From positions 1 through 44,997 of the forward strand of contig JAJKHV010000099.1 of NCBI GenBank assembly GCA_021154855.1: DNA of 44,997 nt. Reading direction: 5' to 3'. The position numbers and the translations under genes are program-made. Numbering within the stretch: position 1 is the first letter of the stretch; each line of letters opens with the position of its first letter. Below, one piece after another: positions 23,216 to 32,449 of this stretch. Below the pieces are notes generated by a model. That model worked only from the letters and a program-made list of their open reading frames with translations. It ran no database searches and had not been told where the DNA came from. Source of the stretch: Solirubrobacterales bacterium (lineage in GTDB: Bacteria > Actinomycetota > Thermoleophilia > Solirubrobacterales > 70-9).

Positions 23216-23349
23216 TGCCGGATTCGCCGAGGAGGCGGAAAGTTGCGGCGGTCACGTTTCGGCTCATGCCAAAGGATTCCGGCATCCCATAAAACGAGCT
23301 CCGCAAGGATGAAGGCGATCCCCGCGACTGCCAGTCCAAGATTCATCAT
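23212..23349 (-). CDS. 45-residue membrane micropeptide
   Basis: Read from ATG 23349 (a second ATG follows immediately), the 45-residue product has one hydrophobic helix (MNLGLAVAGIAFILAELVLW) and a basic C-terminal tail (HEPKRDRRNFPPPRRIRQ). An in-frame stop lies upstream, so it cannot be longer. Its TGA overlaps the ATG of the secreted-protein gene (ATGA), supporting real translation and coupling. It is too short for routine detection. A weak GAGAAG lies before the start. A single-helix topology factor or second immunity component is possible. Confidence 0.55.
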   Translation of the reverse strand: MMNLGLAVAGIAFILAELVLWDAGILWHEPKRDRRNFPPPRRIRQ

Positions 23350-23512
23350 TCTTCTCGGAGCATACGGCTTTTCCGGACCTTTGGTTCAGACCGAGCAATA
23401 TGTGCCAGCGAGTGCCGCACAAGCAACTATGGACGTCCCCCAAAGGGGCCCAGCGTCGTCACTCCGACAAGCCTCATCGCACATCCGTGATCCCCAGCCA
23501 CGCGTGGAATAG

Positions 23513-23716
23513 CTATTGCGGACCGCGGCCGGCATTTCTAGCTTTTCCGACTCCAAGGCGGTCTAGCAGGCCATTCCCGAAGTTGGTAATCAGCGCGCAA
23601 GCTGACACGAAGACGCCGAGTGCCGCAGAACCAAATTCTCCCTGAATCAAGGCCAAGCCGCTAAAAATCAAACAAGCGGCTACAAGCACGAGTGCGACTT
23701 TCTGAAGCAACTTCAT
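23513..23716 (-). CDS. Two-helix membrane protein, candidate immunity protein
   Basis: I choose ATG 23716 because AGAGG lies just upstream; a GTG abutting the RHS stop (23773) has no such site and adds 19 polar residues. The 67-residue product has two hydrophobic helices (LQKVALVLVAACLIFSGLAL and GSAALGVFVSACALITNFG) and a basic end. Its position directly after the RHS C-terminal tip, on the same strand, is the place of an immunity gene in RHS toxin loci. Membrane immunity proteins usually neutralise pore-forming toxins. There is no sequence motif proving this. Confidence 0.55.
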   Translation of the reverse strand: MKLLQKVALVLVAACLIFSGLALIQGEFGSAALGVFVSACALITNFGNGLLDRLGVGKARNAGRGPQ

Positions 23717-23773
23717 GGACCTCTCATTGTTGCAGGAATCTTCGCGACTAAGGAGTTCACGATGTCCGGCCAC

Positions 23774-26700
23774 TCAGCACCACCCGGCTCGTTCGGCGAC
23801 GAAAAACCCGGAGGCGATGATTCCGAGAACGTCTCCAAATCCTTGAAGCATCCCGCCGATGGCCACCTTTTCTTCCTCCCCCGTCAGTACGAGCCCCTTC
23901 CCAACTCCCCAAGCGAAAGTACCTGCTGCTCCTATAGCTCCTCCTACGACTCCGCACCCCTTGGAGAAGATGTCAACAACGGCGTTCGAAGCCTTATTCA
24001 ACGCCTTGTTCACTTCTTTTTCCCAAGGAAACCACTTCATACCCCCCGGCCCGACGGCGGAAGCGCTAGCAGACTTACTTGCTCTATTTTCCCGAGCCTT
24101 CCGCATGCGGGCCCTGATGCGACCCGTCGCACGATCCACCGCTTCCTTAGCCCTCTCCTTGTCGGCTCCACACTTCTTCTTCTTCGAGCAGGTTCCTTCC
24201 AGATCGAAGTTGTTGATCGGGTCTTGGTCGGCGTAGTCGTATGCGTTTGCCGACCCACCAGGCACTGGATCAGGCGAGATGAATCGCCCGAGCGCCGGTA
24301 CGTAGCTTCGAGCCCCCATTTGAATCACACCAGACGACAGTTCAGTGCGGCGTGACTTTCCGCCGAGCCAGCTATAGCGGCTCGAGCCCACTTTCTTTGG
24401 ATTGCCGAACTCATCGAATTCAAAGTTCGCGGTCGGTTCTTTGGCCGTAGAGCTAAGACTGGCCGTGGCAACTATGTCGCCGTGCAGATTGGCAAGCTGG
24501 AGGCTGGTAGTACCTGAGCTTTCCTGAATCGCAGCTAGTCCACTGCCGATGCCAGTGATGCTGCGGGTCCAAGTTGCACTGCGTTCTGTCCATGCAGTCG
24601 AGTCCGAAGCCATGGAGTAGTGGAAGACTTCGGTTCCAGTTTTCGTACCGGTCTGAGTCACTTGGCGAGGGCGCCCAGCAGCATCCAGCTGGTAGGTGTT
24701 CGTCAACCCTCCTTGCGACTGGATAGAGACCATGTTGTTGGTGAAGAAGCTGGTATCGAGAGTACTTCCCCCCGCGAATTTGCCTGACAGGCTCGATATG
24801 CGACCGAAGCTGTCATAGGTGGTTGCTTCCGGCCCGGTCAAGCGATCGCCCGTGTCGTATTTGTATTTCTGCACGCTTCCTTCGGAGGTCATATCGCAGG
24901 CCCCGCCGGCTCCTGGCACGCGGGTGATAAACGCGGTTCTGTTGGAATCGGCGTCATAGCTGTATGAGTGTGTCGTGCAGCCGCCGCCTTTCGGCGTGTC
25001 CTTGACCAAGGTCAGCCTGCCAGCGTTGTCGTAGCTGTATTGCTGGGTGGAGGCCAAGGTCGCCTGCGAGAGGACCTGACCGTAAACCGAGCGTTCGTCG
25101 CCTTCGTCAAGCCAGGTGCATTTTTCTGAGCAGCTCGTGACCTTCGTGTAGCTGAGTTTTGTCGCTTCCCCGGCCTCGTCGTAGGTCGTTTTGGCCACCA
25201 AGCCATTTGGCAGCCCTTCTTCGGTCATGCTGCCATCGGCGTTGTAGGCCGCCGTGAACGTCCCAGCGGCGGTGTCATCGATTTTGGTCAATAGGCCCGA
25301 GGCTGATTCGTAGCCAAACGTCTGGGTTCCCTTGCCATCGAAGACGGTCGCCCGGCGCCCCAGTAGGTCATAGGTGGTTTTCGATGTGCTTCCATCGGCG
25401 TCGGTGTACTGAGTCGGACGGCCGAGTTTGTCGTAGGCGACAACCGTTGACTGGCTGTCGCATGCTCCGCATTCGAATTTCTGTTCGACAGGCAGTCCGG
25501 TTGTCGTGCTGTAGACGGTAGCCGTGGTCGGCAGGGAGGTCCCGCCGCCCACCTGTTTGAGGCTTGTCGGTCGCCCGGCTCCGTCATAGGTGTTGGTCGT
25601 TACGCGAGTCGATGCTTCTTTGCCCCCCGGGCTTTCGATCACTTCCAGGGGCTGGGCCAGGGCGTTGTAGGAAGCAACGCGCGTGCCCAAGACTTCGGGC
25701 TGCCCTTCGGTGCCGGGCTGTTTGGCCGGCAGCACCTTGCAGGGCAGGTTTGCCCACGCCGCCTTGTTCGCACAAGCCGGATCGGCAGGGTTTTCGCCGA
25801 CGCTGTAGTAGATCGTCTTGGTCGTGTGCCCTGCTTTGTCTTCGACCTGTCCGGCCGGGAGAACCCTTTCGGTGGGCAGACCCGTGACCGGGTCGTATTC
25901 GGTGTGCGTCTTCAATTTGAGGCCGAGCGGGTCGACGATCGTGTCCGTCGGCTTGCGCAGGGTCCAGTTGTAGACGGTTTCCACGATGCGCTGGTCTGCG
26001 TCTTTGCCCACGCCTTTGATGCTGGCACCGGTGGTTTCCCGCGTCGGGAGATGCGGTTTCGGCGTGCCAGCCGGTGGGGTCGGTGCCAGGTAGTCGTATT
26101 CGACGATTTTATGGAGTCGCGCTGGTTTCGTTTCGCCCGTTTCGGCGATGCGCACCTGGTGCAGCGGCCCCCATTCTTGGACCATCTCCGTGCCGTCTTC
26201 GGAGAATTCGCGTTTGGTGTCGAGTTCGCGCGAGCGTTCTACGGATTTCGCTCCTTCGGCCAGAGCGCGTACGCGGTTTTGGGCGCTCAGTTCGCGGACG
26301 ACGTTGCCACGATCATCGACTTCGCTTGTCGTGATCGCGGTGCCGCCTCCCGAGGGCGCCGCAGTATTGACGACGTAGCCTTCGGCGTCCATGTAGTAGA
26401 TGGTCGCCTTGGCATAACTCGAGGGCGGTGTCGCCGGCACGTCGTCGGGCCGAAAGACAGCGGTTGCGTCTAGCGGAACGTCTTCCTGACCCCATTTGGC
26501 AACTTCGGCCGGGCTCATGTTGGGCGCGCCACTGCCCCCGCTGAGTGGAACCCCGTAGACCACGGTCGTCTGGGCGGTAGTCGGGCTCGCGACAAGACTC
26601 GGGCGCTTGACCGCTTTGATCCGGGCGCCTGGTTCTCCGGAAACGTGAGCGTAGTACTCGAACGTCCACGGTTCCTGGCCGGCAGGAGTCAGCGTGGAAA

Positions 26701-29359
26701 GCTGCGTTTCGCTCGTATAAGCATAGGTCTCTTTCAAGCAGCCTTTTTCTTCTGAAGCACAAGCCGATCCGATGCGTGGGTCCCACTCAGCGGTCAGACG
26801 GGCTTCGGTGTCATAGCTGTATGCGGCGACGGACCAGGAGCCATTGGCGCCTGCACTGGCCGGGCCGTAGTAGGTGATCTTCGAGAGAAGTTCTCCGAAG
26901 GCCGCGTTCGCTCCCCATTTTGTAGCCGGTTCGTAGGTAAATTCGATCGCGCGGCAGCCCACTTTTGTTTTGGCGTTTTCGGAATTGCACCCAAGCCCGG
27001 ACGCGAATGGGGCAATCACCATGTACAGACGCCGTTTAGTGCCGATCGGTTTGTAGACCATCGTCGTCGCGTTGGGGCCGCTGCCTGTTGTGGAGATCGA
27101 GACCGGCAGGTATTCGAGGCTGCCGCCTGTTTTTTCAAATTCCGTCCGGTTCCCGTCCACATCAGCGAGAGCAAAGGTCGAGCTGCCGCTTGCGTGAGAG
27201 AGAACCCACCCCTCTGCCCCTGTCGGGGAGACGTAGGATTCGCCGACCTTTTCGAAGGCGTATTCGTAGCCTTCGAGGTCGGTCAAGATCGCGTAGTCGC
27301 CCAACCCTTCTTCTTTTTCTTCAGCGCTGGCTTGGAACTCGCGTACGCTTCGCCAAGCTGCTCCGCCGGCTTCTTCGACTGGGACAGACGTCGTCCAGCC
27401 GCGGCCAAGCACTCCGGCACCTTCTACTTCGGTCGTGTGAGTGCGCGAGAATTCGAGCGTCGAACCCGGGACCGAAATCGACACATCGTTACGGCTGATC
27501 GTGTAGTTGCCGGTCAGGAGATTGACCGCGCCGGGGCCAACGCTCGTGGTCGCATCATGAGGACCGCCAACGGCCGGGCTTACGGTGGCGTTGACCGGCT
27601 CGCTGTAGCCGGCTGCACCTAGCGAGCCTTCAAAGAGAGCCCGGACTTGGAGTTTCCCGCCTGAGATATTCACAGCTTTGTTCGCTTCGAAGAAGACGGG
27701 GGTGCTGACTTTCCCGGTCACCGCGAGCGGCCATTTGACTTCTTCGGCTTTGGCGTTCTTGACCCAGCCTGACGGGATCGTTTTCCACGGGCTGAAAGCT
27801 CCTGTCACGCCGGATGTGCGGTATTGGTAAGAGACGCCGGTCGTGGCGCCCGGAGATCCGGCCCAGGTCGATTTGAGCTTCAGTCGCTTGCCGGTCACCG
27901 TGCCTTCCCCCGGCGAGGTGAGCTTGCTGGTAGCGGGTGCTTTCGGGTAGTAGACGACCTGCACGTAGGGGCGCTTGGTCGAGTCCGCCGCTGCGCTTGA
28001 GTTGAAGGTGGCGTAGCGGGTCGTGCAGGAGCTTTCGCCGCACTGGCGCGTGTGATCGTCTTCCAGGCGCAGGAGGAAGCCGTAGTTGGGTACCTGACCT
28101 GCGACCCATTTCTGCACCAGGTCCCTCGTGCCTGCGCCTGAGAAGTTCCACCAGCCGGCTTGTGAGCCCCGCTGGCTGGTCAGAATCGTCTCCCCTTCGA
28201 GACCCGTGTAGTCGCCGCCTTCGTAGGCCCATTTGTTGACGCCGTTGTAGGTCGTCCAGTTAGCGGCACTGTTCCAGTTGGTGGTGCTCCTTCTCACTTC
28301 GACACCGCTTGTGTTGCCCACCGCACTCGGCGCGTACAGGCCAAGGGTTGCGCTTTCCACATAGGAGTTGGACGGGATCGCGCTCAGGTCGAAGCGAAGC
28401 AGCGACCTGGCCCACAGGTCCATTTCGAACCAGGTTTCCGCTTTGTAGAGAGCCATCAGCGTTTCGCCGGCACCGGAGCCGCAGCCATTCCAGACATTTG
28501 TATTGATCCGTCCCTCGATGATGCAGTCAAGCGAGGGGCTCGGCGCGGTAAGAGTCGGATCGAGGTTGACCGGCCAGCTGCGCTCTGGCTGGTTTAGCCA
28601 GTCCGAATCGGCGTCGAGCGTGAGCAGCCAGCCGCCTTCGTCTCGCGGCTGAAGCTCGTAGTGAGCGGAATCGGAGACCGATGGCGTGGGTGAGCTGTCG
28701 GACATGACCGGCGCCGGCAGGACCGCGATCAGCTTTTCATCGCCGTCGCGGAACTCGATCGATCCGTCTTCGGCGATGCTCGGCGTCAATCCGTTTGAGG
28801 CGTCTAGGACGTAGTGGAACACCTTCGGCTGGGAGGCATCTGGGATTTCGATGTTCTCCTTGACGCCACTGGCGATGCTGGAGAGCTCATACGTCGTGTC
28901 GCTCGTTGTCGATTCGTAGACCGCCGTAGCGCCTTCGAGCTGGGCTTCCCCGGTCTGGGGACCGAGGAGTTCAGAGGAGACCCACCCGCCGTCGACGGTG
29001 AGTCGGGTCGGTCCGGCGCCGAGCTTGTCGGGGAGCTGAACATCGACGCTGTTTTGCCCGTTGCTCAGCCCACCATCTTTGAGTTCTTCAAGACCTTCGT
29101 CAATGGGCTTCCAGTCGCCTTTGGCATCGCGATAGTTGATTGGGGTCTCGTAGAGGCGCGTTTCGCGCGCGCCGCCTGGAAGCTGGAAGGTCTCCGAGCT
29201 GGCGGTCCGCTCAGCGGGAAGCTCGTCCTCTGGTTTCGGCTCTGGAGCTGCCGAAAGAGCTTCGGCCGGCTGCCCCTCATCCTGCTCTGCCACGGCGATG
29301 CCAGAGCCAATGGCAAGCAGCATGACCAGCACAAACCCAACGAGCCGAATCCCCTTCAC
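23774..29359 (-). CDS. Secreted RHS-repeat polymorphic-toxin-like protein
   Basis: The GTG start has GGGGAGG six bases upstream. The 1,861-residue protein has a signal peptide (residues 1-24). A jelly-roll-like DNRLRE region lies near residues 280-470. A DUF6531-type entry follows ([22 protein letters not shown], about 608-630). Many YD/RHS repeats come next ([36 protein letters not shown]), then the conserved core end [17 protein letters not shown] near residue 1690 and [14 protein letters not shown]. After this boundary, about 130 residues form a variable tip: a Lys/Arg-rich linker and Gly/Ala-rich amphipathic helices ([35 protein letters not shown]). It is probably wall-associated and releases a membrane-acting tip. 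No catalytic toxin motif is visible. Confidence 0.88.
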   Translation of the reverse strand: MKGIRLVGFVLVMLLAIGSGIAVAEQDEGQPAEALSAAPEPKPEDELPAERTASSETFQLPGGARETRLYETPINYRDAKGDWKPIDEGLEELKDGGLSNGQNSVDVQLPDKLGAGPTRLTVDGGWVSSELLGPQTGEAQLEGATAVYESTTSDTTYELSSIASGVKENIEIPDASQPKVFHYVLDASNGLTPSIAEDGSIEFRDGDEKLIAVLPAPVMSDSSPTPSVSDSAHYELQPRDEGGWLLTLDADSDWLNQPERSWPVNLDPTLTAPSPSLDCIIEGRINTNVWNGCGSGAGETLMALYKAETWFEMDLWARSLLRFDLSAIPSNSYVESATLGLYAPSAVGNTSGVEVRRSTTNWNSAANWTTYNGVNKWAYEGGDYTGLEGETILTSQRGSQAGWWNFSGAGTRDLVQKWVAGQVPNYGFLLRLEDDHTRQCGESSCTTRYATFNSSAAADSTKRPYVQVVYYPKAPATSKLTSPGEGTVTGKRLKLKSTWAGSPGATTGVSYQYRTSGVTGAFSPWKTIPSGWVKNAKAEEVKWPLAVTGKVSTPVFFEANKAVNISGGKLQVRALFEGSLGAAGYSEPVNATVSPAVGGPHDATTSVGPGAVNLLTGNYTISRNDVSISVPGSTLEFSRTHTTEVEGAGVLGRGWTTSVPVEEAGGAAWRSVREFQASAEEKEEGLGDYAILTDLEGYEYAFEKVGESYVSPTGAEGWVLSHASGSSTFALADVDGNRTEFEKTGGSLEYLPVSISTTGSGPNATTMVYKPIGTKRRLYMVIAPFASGLGCNSENAKTKVGCRAIEFTYEPATKWGANAAFGELLSKITYYGPASAGANGSWSVAAYSYDTEARLTAEWDPRIGSACASEEKGCLKETYAYTSETQLSTLTPAGQEPWTFEYYAHVSGEPGARIKAVKRPSLVASPTTAQTTVVYGVPLSGGSGAPNMSPAEVAKWGQEDVPLDATAVFRPDDVPATPPSSYAKATIYYMDAEGYVVNTAAPSGGGTAITTSEVDDRGNVVRELSAQNRVRALAEGAKSVERSRELDTKREFSEDGTEMVQEWGPLHQVRIAETGETKPARLHKIVEYDYLAPTPPAGTPKPHLPTRETTGASIKGVGKDADQRIVETVYNWTLRKPTDTIVDPLGLKLKTHTEYDPVTGLPTERVLPAGQVEDKAGHTTKTIYYSVGENPADPACANKAAWANLPCKVLPAKQPGTEGQPEVLGTRVASYNALAQPLEVIESPGGKEASTRVTTNTYDGAGRPTSLKQVGGGTSLPTTATVYSTTTGLPVEQKFECGACDSQSTVVAYDKLGRPTQYTDADGSTSKTTYDLLGRRATVFDGKGTQTFGYESASGLLTKIDDTAAGTFTAAYNADGSMTEEGLPNGLVAKTTYDEAGEATKLSYTKVTSCSEKCTWLDEGDERSVYGQVLSQATLASTQQYSYDNAGRLTLVKDTPKGGGCTTHSYSYDADSNRTAFITRVPGAGGACDMTSEGSVQKYKYDTGDRLTGPEATTYDSFGRISSLSGKFAGGSTLDTSFFTNNMVSIQSQGGLTNTYQLDAAGRPRQVTQTGTKTGTEVFHYSMASDSTAWTERSATWTRSITGIGSGLAAIQESSGTTSLQLANLHGDIVATASLSSTAKEPTANFEFDEFGNPKKVGSSRYSWLGGKSRRTELSSGVIQMGARSYVPALGRFISPDPVPGGSANAYDYADQDPINNFDLEGTCSKKKKCGADKERAKEAVDRATGRIRARMRKARENRASKSASASAVGPGGMKWFPWEKEVNKALNKASNAVVDIFSKGCGVVGGAIGAAGTFAWGVGKGLVLTGEEEKVAIGGMLQGFGDVLGIIASGFFVAERAGWC

Positions 29360-29471
29360 GAAACGTCCTCCCCTTTGTTTGTCGTATTCCCCGCTAAGCC
29401 CCAGATGGGCTCGATGCGCTTGACATCGGCAAGCGCTAGCGGCACCGCTCCCTAACAGATGGTTCGTCTGC

Positions 29472-29855
29472 CTATGCCCTACCTACAAGGTGAAAATGAA
29501 GTTCAGGGCCATAGGCCACCTCCACAACCTTCGCCCTTACAAGAGTCGAAAGGTGGTACTCGAAAATTCTTAGATCCTTGTGTTCTGCCCAAATCTTCTG
29601 AAGTTCGATAGAAGACACGGGGCTGTCGAGTTGCTGCATCACAGCGATGATTGCTTGCTTGGTCTGATTGACGACGACGGGAGCGGACGCAGCCCGGTCT
29701 AGGGTGCGCCCACTCCCCCCTGCCGTCTTCACCCTTCGTCCATCGACCAGACGGAGTGGCGCAGAGACACGCCGCCGCCGGCTTAGAAAAGCGGCGGCGG
29801 CGCGATTCCGCTGGGTAGAAGTTCGTTGTCTTAACAAGTGACTCGAGGTGTTCAC
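29472..29855 (-). CDS. Small winged-helix-like protein (start uncertain)
   Basis: The convincing part is the C-terminal 65 residues ([57 protein letters not shown]), a plausible winged helix resembling that of the neighbouring regulator at 30004-30690. The N-terminal half is Arg/Ala-rich and contains a strong hairpin (29770-29802), so it is probably not translated. A GTG at 29732 would give an 86-residue protein. It sits alone upstream of the RHS gene on the same strand and could regulate it. Confidence 0.45.
   Translation of the reverse strand: MNTSSHLLRQRTSTQRNRAAAAFLSRRRRVSAPLRLVDGRRVKTAGGSGRTLDRAASAPVVVNQTKQAIIAVMQQLDSPVSSIELQKIWAEHKDLRIFEYHLSTLVRAKVVEVAYGPELHFHLVGRA
29770..29802. terminator. 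GC-rich hairpin within the putative HTH frame
   Basis: CGCCGCCGCC (29770-29779) pairs with GGCGGCGGCG (29793-29802), a perfect 10-bp stem with a 13-base loop. It may be a terminator or attenuator ahead of the short HTH gene, and argues for a start downstream of it. No clean U-tract follows on either strand. Confidence 0.45.
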
Positions 29856-29874
29856 AGTGCCTGGAAGTTGTGCA

Positions 29875-29905
29875 CGCCCCGGACGTATTGTCAGCGTCCG
29901 GGGCG
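29875..29905 (-). terminator. Terminator-like hairpin after the HTH regulator
   Basis: The arms CGCCCCGGACG (29875-29885) and CGTCCGGGGCG (29895-29905) pair perfectly over 11 bp with a nine-base loop. It lies about 100 bases downstream of the minus-strand regulator at 30004. There is no U-tract. Confidence 0.5.
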
Positions 29906-30003
29906 GCTAAACCAGAACCACTCGCGCTGACGACCCGAGTGACATTCCGGTTTAGAGTGGAGCAGAGTTTCACCTCGGTACGTGTCCTGCAACCCGAAGT
30001 CCG

Positions 30004-30690
30004 TTACCGCTCAGTTTTCCCTGAGTTGAAGACCCCACCTACTGGTCTTCCCGAACGCCCGCGCTCGAAGGCCAGCAGCGCCACAAACATTGTGGTGCCG
30101 CTCTCCCCCGACTTAGCCATTCGATTCTTCGCCCTGCCCGCGATCTCCTGAACGCTCTTCAAAGCTTCAAGAACATCCTTGGGCTTACCGCTCCACGCCG
30201 TGGTGAAAAACTTTCGAAGTTCCCCCCTGCCCTCTCGGTCGAGGTCCGGTTCGTCGGTCATCAAGCACACGTCCTCGTCGACGTCCATCTTCTTGTTCCG
30301 ATACGACGAAAGGCACTCGGCAAGAATCCACTGAACGACCGCGCTATTGGCATCGTGACGTTCCTCGACTGACATTGCGCGATACGCCTCGTCGCTTACG
30401 AGAGGCCGAGCAACCGCTCGGTAGATCGGCTTCCGGAAGTTGCCTTCCGTCGTGTGGCCAGCAAATTCAACGCAGCCGGCCTCGTAGAGCTCGCCCAGGT
30501 GGTAGGTGACGTTCTTTATGTCCTCACCGAGCATGTCGGCGATCTCTCCGGCGGTGAACTCTCCCTCGTGCAGGATCGTCAGAGCTTCGAGCCGGATGTA
30601 GTGGCCAACGGCAAATGGCGGCGCATCGTCCGGCTGTCGTGTCCGCTGCTTGATTGGCCTTCGCCCGGGGTCCCGCTCGCCCTGCTTCAA
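30004..30690 (-). CDS. ArsR-like winged-helix regulator with C-terminal domain
   Basis: The TTG start has GGAGGG eight bases upstream; an ATG in another frame stops immediately. The 228-residue protein has a winged helix: RLEALTILHEGEFTAGEIADMLGEDIKNVTYHLGELYEAGCVE (residues 33-75) followed by the wing. A C-terminal domain of about 120 residues (AECLSSYRNKKMDVDEDVCLM; ELRKFFTTAWSGKPKDVLEAL) is charged and helical. It is probably a DNA-binding repressor. A 12-base palindrome upstream (30767-30778) could be its operator, between it and a divergent small ORF. The C-terminal domain is unrecognised. Confidence 0.8.
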   Translation of the reverse strand: MKQGERDPGRRPIKQRTRQPDDAPPFAVGHYIRLEALTILHEGEFTAGEIADMLGEDIKNVTYHLGELYEAGCVEFAGHTTEGNFRKPIYRAVARPLVSDEAYRAMSVEERHDANSAVVQWILAECLSSYRNKKMDVDEDVCLMTDEPDLDREGRGELRKFFTTAWSGKPKDVLEALKSVQEIAGRAKNRMAKSGESGTTMFVALLAFERGRSGRPVGGVFNSGKTER

Positions 30691-30766
30691 CCGTCCATCC
30701 CTCCGATCAGGTCCATTGCCGTCATTCAGTTGCGCTGGAGCATAGGCGTTTCGGCTCCATGAAATT

Positions 30767-30778
30767 CTGAGCGCTCAG
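30767..30778. promoter_or_regulatory. 12-base palindrome between divergent genes
   Basis: CTGAGCGCTCAG is a perfect palindrome 77 bases upstream of the regulator's TTG start, in the divergent intergenic region. A CCCGGC/GCCGGG hairpin lies at 30803-30819. Both fit operator or attenuator roles for the winged-helix regulator; the link is positional only. Confidence 0.4.
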
Positions 30779-30848
30779 GATTTCTTACCCTCTTCTTCCC
30801 GCCCCGGCATCTAGCCGGGCGCTGACGAGCGGGAGGGGGTGAGGAGAG

Positions 30849-31076
30849 ATGAAGATCGCGTCCGTGGATTCGGTCGTGCCACTGCTGCAAGTTTTGAAGC
30901 TGAAGTAGGCACGCCAGCAGGGCCGGTCTCAGCCCAAGAAGTGTGCGGAGCTGGAGATCGGCCCTGCTCCCTCGACCTACCCGCCAACGCAGCACCGCGA
31001 GGAGAGAGAGGTGCGAGAGGTGACGATCACGCCAGTGGCGCCTGTTCTGCCGGCCATGACCCTGAAGCACCGCTAA
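30849..31076 (+). pseudogene. Small gene interrupted by an in-frame TAG
   Basis: An ATG with GAGGAGAG directly upstream opens a frame reading MKIASVDSVVPLLQVLKLK, then TAG at 30906. The same frame resumes with organised sequence (ARQQGRSQPKKCAELEIGPA; TYPPTQHREEREVREVTITP; APVLPAMTLKHR) to TAA 31076. Seventy-five codons with a single internal amber suggests a nonsense mutation, stop read-through, or two adjacent micro-genes. The strong ribosome-binding site indicates the first part is translated. It could be a precursor peptide or leader, but nothing nearby proves that. Bases 31077-31265 downstream show nothing I can support. Confidence 0.4.
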
Positions 31077-31265
31077 GGCACAGACGGCCGCCCACTGTCG
31101 TGGTTGGACGGCGGTCGGCCAGTCTTGCGCAAAAGCAGCCGCGTAACCGAATCGATATCGAGCTCCTAACGAATGCTTACCAGCCACCGCTCCCACTCCC
31201 TTTCTGCCGCTCAAAAAGCCCAAACCACTTCGGCCGGCAATCAGCCTACTTCGTTCTTTCCATAA

Positions 31266-31565
31266 GTGCGGGAAGCTAAGGACAGGCAGCGTGCTCCCGT
31301 GCCCCGAGCCCGCTACGACACCCCGCCGCCCGAGCTGGCGCGTCTGGGCGCTGCCCTGAAGGCTCTGCGAGAGGAACGTGATCTCAAGCAGATCGAGGCC
31401 GCCAGCCGAGCCGATATGACTGAGAGCCAGGTAAGCGACATTGAGCGGGGGAAGAACAACCCGGGCTGGTTGCTGCTCATTCGGCTCCTCGTCGCCGGCC
31501 TCGATGCGGACCTCGGCGATCTCGCTACCGCTTACGAGGGCGTCCCCGACAGCGACACGGCGTAG
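31266..31565 (+). CDS. XRE-family transcriptional regulator
   Basis: A 99-residue protein with one helix-turn-helix domain: LARLGAALKALREERDLKQIEAASRADMTESQVSDIERGKNNPGWLLLIRLLVAGL (residues 24-80), with typical XRE residues QI-AA-MT-QVS-IE-G-NP. The GTG at 31266 has no good ribosome-binding site; a GTG ten codons on is an alternative. It probably regulates a neighbour by binding operator DNA. It is followed after 100 bases by a cupin gene. Confidence 0.85.
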   Translation: MREAKDRQRAPVPRARYDTPPPELARLGAALKALREERDLKQIEAASRADMTESQVSDIERGKNNPGWLLLIRLLVAGLDADLGDLATAYEGVPDSDTA

Positions 31566-31664
31566 GTCTCCGGCTAGGCCGGGGCTAGCGCTCGTGATGC
31601 TCTCGTCGGCGACGAAGACGAAGACGACGGGCCAACCTACGGCTGCCGATACGGTTTCGCCTCC

Positions 31665-32021
31665 GTGGCGACGAAGAAGCCAAAACGAGTGGAGAAGCCG
31701 TGGGGCCACGAGCTCTGGTGGGCCGAGACCGACCACTATGCCGGCAAGATCCTCGTCGTCAACGCCGGCCAAGCACTCTCTCTCCAATACCACCGTGAAA
31801 AGGACGAGACCTCCTACTTGCTCTCAGGCAAGCTGCGGTTGACCCGCGGGCCGAACGCCGAGACGCTCAGCGAGCTGGAGATCGAGCCGGGTCAGGCATG
31901 GCGAAACGAGCCTGGCACCGTGCACTCGATTGAGGCACTGGAGGATTCAGTTGTGCTCGAGGTCTCAACACCTCACCTCGACGACGTCGTGCGGGTGCAC
32001 GATCGCTACGGGCGTGCGTGA
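31665..32021 (+). CDS. Small cupin (mannose-6-phosphate isomerase-like)
   Basis: A 118-residue single-domain cupin with WGHELWWAETDHYAGKILVVNAGQALSLQYHREKDETSYLLSGKL (residues 13-58), containing the HxxxxE/D-type metal ligands, and EPGQAWRNEPGTVHSIEALED with the second cupin motif. Such proteins bind metal and sugars or act as phosphomannose isomerase-type domains. The GTG start lacks a clear ribosome-binding site. It is the last gene before the tRNA-His fragment and its 3' end falls near that element's boundary, so it may be chromosomal. Catalytic role is not established. Confidence 0.82.
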   Translation: MATKKPKRVEKPWGHELWWAETDHYAGKILVVNAGQALSLQYHREKDETSYLLSGKLRLTRGPNAETLSELEIEPGQAWRNEPGTVHSIEALEDSVVLEVSTPHLDDVVRVHDRYGRA

Positions 32022-32241
32022 AAGCCCGCGTTGTGCGCCTCGACCCACTCGGCCAACCAGGTGTGCAGTGTCGCGAGGTCGGGAAGCACTCGCTGGTCGT
32101 CGCTGCGCCGCCAGCATCGGCCTGAGCGCATCAAAGACCGTTTGGCCTGTCCGAGGTCGATCCTGGAGCCTGGGATAGGGGGAATCCAAAATTGTCCCCC
32201 GATTGTCCCCCGATTGAGAAAGCTGCATCTGCCTCAAACGG

Positions 32242-32269
32242 CGGAAACCGCGCCACAGCGCGGTTTCCG
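32242..32269 (-). terminator. Terminator-like hairpin after tRNA-His 3' end
   Basis: CGGAAACCGCGC (32242-32253) pairs with GCGCGGTTTCCG (32258-32269), a perfect 12-bp stem. It lies just downstream of the tRNA-His 3' end on its own strand, which fits the natural transcription end of that tRNA and indicates that this side is the original host flank. Confidence 0.65.
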
Positions 32270-32272
32270 AGA

Positions 32273-32324
32273 GGGTGGACGACGGGATTCGAACCGGCGA
32301 CCGCCTGGACCACAAGCAGGTGGT
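32273..32324 (-). tRNA. tRNA-His 3' fragment (att site candidate)
   Basis: Read on the minus strand, it runs from the anticodon stem (CACCTGC) through anticodon GTG (32311-32313), the variable region, a T-arm with GGTTCGAATCC, and the acceptor 3' strand CGTCCACC. The D-arm and 5' acceptor strand are missing: upstream bases form an unrelated palindrome instead. Identity starts at the anticodon stem, the usual crossover point of tyrosine integrases. Its 5' side faces right, so an inserted element would extend to higher coordinates. No intact copy is in the window. Confidence 0.7.
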
Positions 32325-32325
32325 C

Positions 32326-32347
32326 TATCACGGAATCGACCGTGATA
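32326..32347. repeat. Palindrome beside the tRNA-His fragment
   Basis: TATCACGG (32326-32333) and CCGTGATA (32340-32347) pair perfectly with a six-base loop. It replaces the expected tRNA 5' half and could be an integrase arm-type or core-adjacent site, or simply the element's terminal sequence. Confidence 0.45.
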
Positions 32348-32449
32348 ACTCGGCTATTTGCAGCGTATCCCGCGGCCGGTTTGCAGAGCCAGCTCCGCGC
32401 CGATAGCGGTGGATATGGGTCGATTACCGCCAATTCAGGCCACTTCGAT

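Noticed and set aside
30726-31793. Long minus-strand open frame of 355 codons.
   Set aside because: It runs antisense through the XRE and cupin genes and has no domain pattern; the plus-strand genes explain the bias.
32006-32131. Minus-strand frame ending VLPDLATLHTWLAEWVEAHNAGF, possibly an integrase remnant.
   Set aside because: Only 41 codons, overlaps the cupin 3' end and has no integrase active-site motif; too weak to call, though its composition looks protein-like.
32191-32216. Tandem ATTGTCCCCCG direct repeats near the tRNA-His fragment as a CRISPR or integrase site.
   Set aside because: Only two full units without spacers; more likely simple sequence at the tRNA flank. It remains a possible arm site but lacks support.
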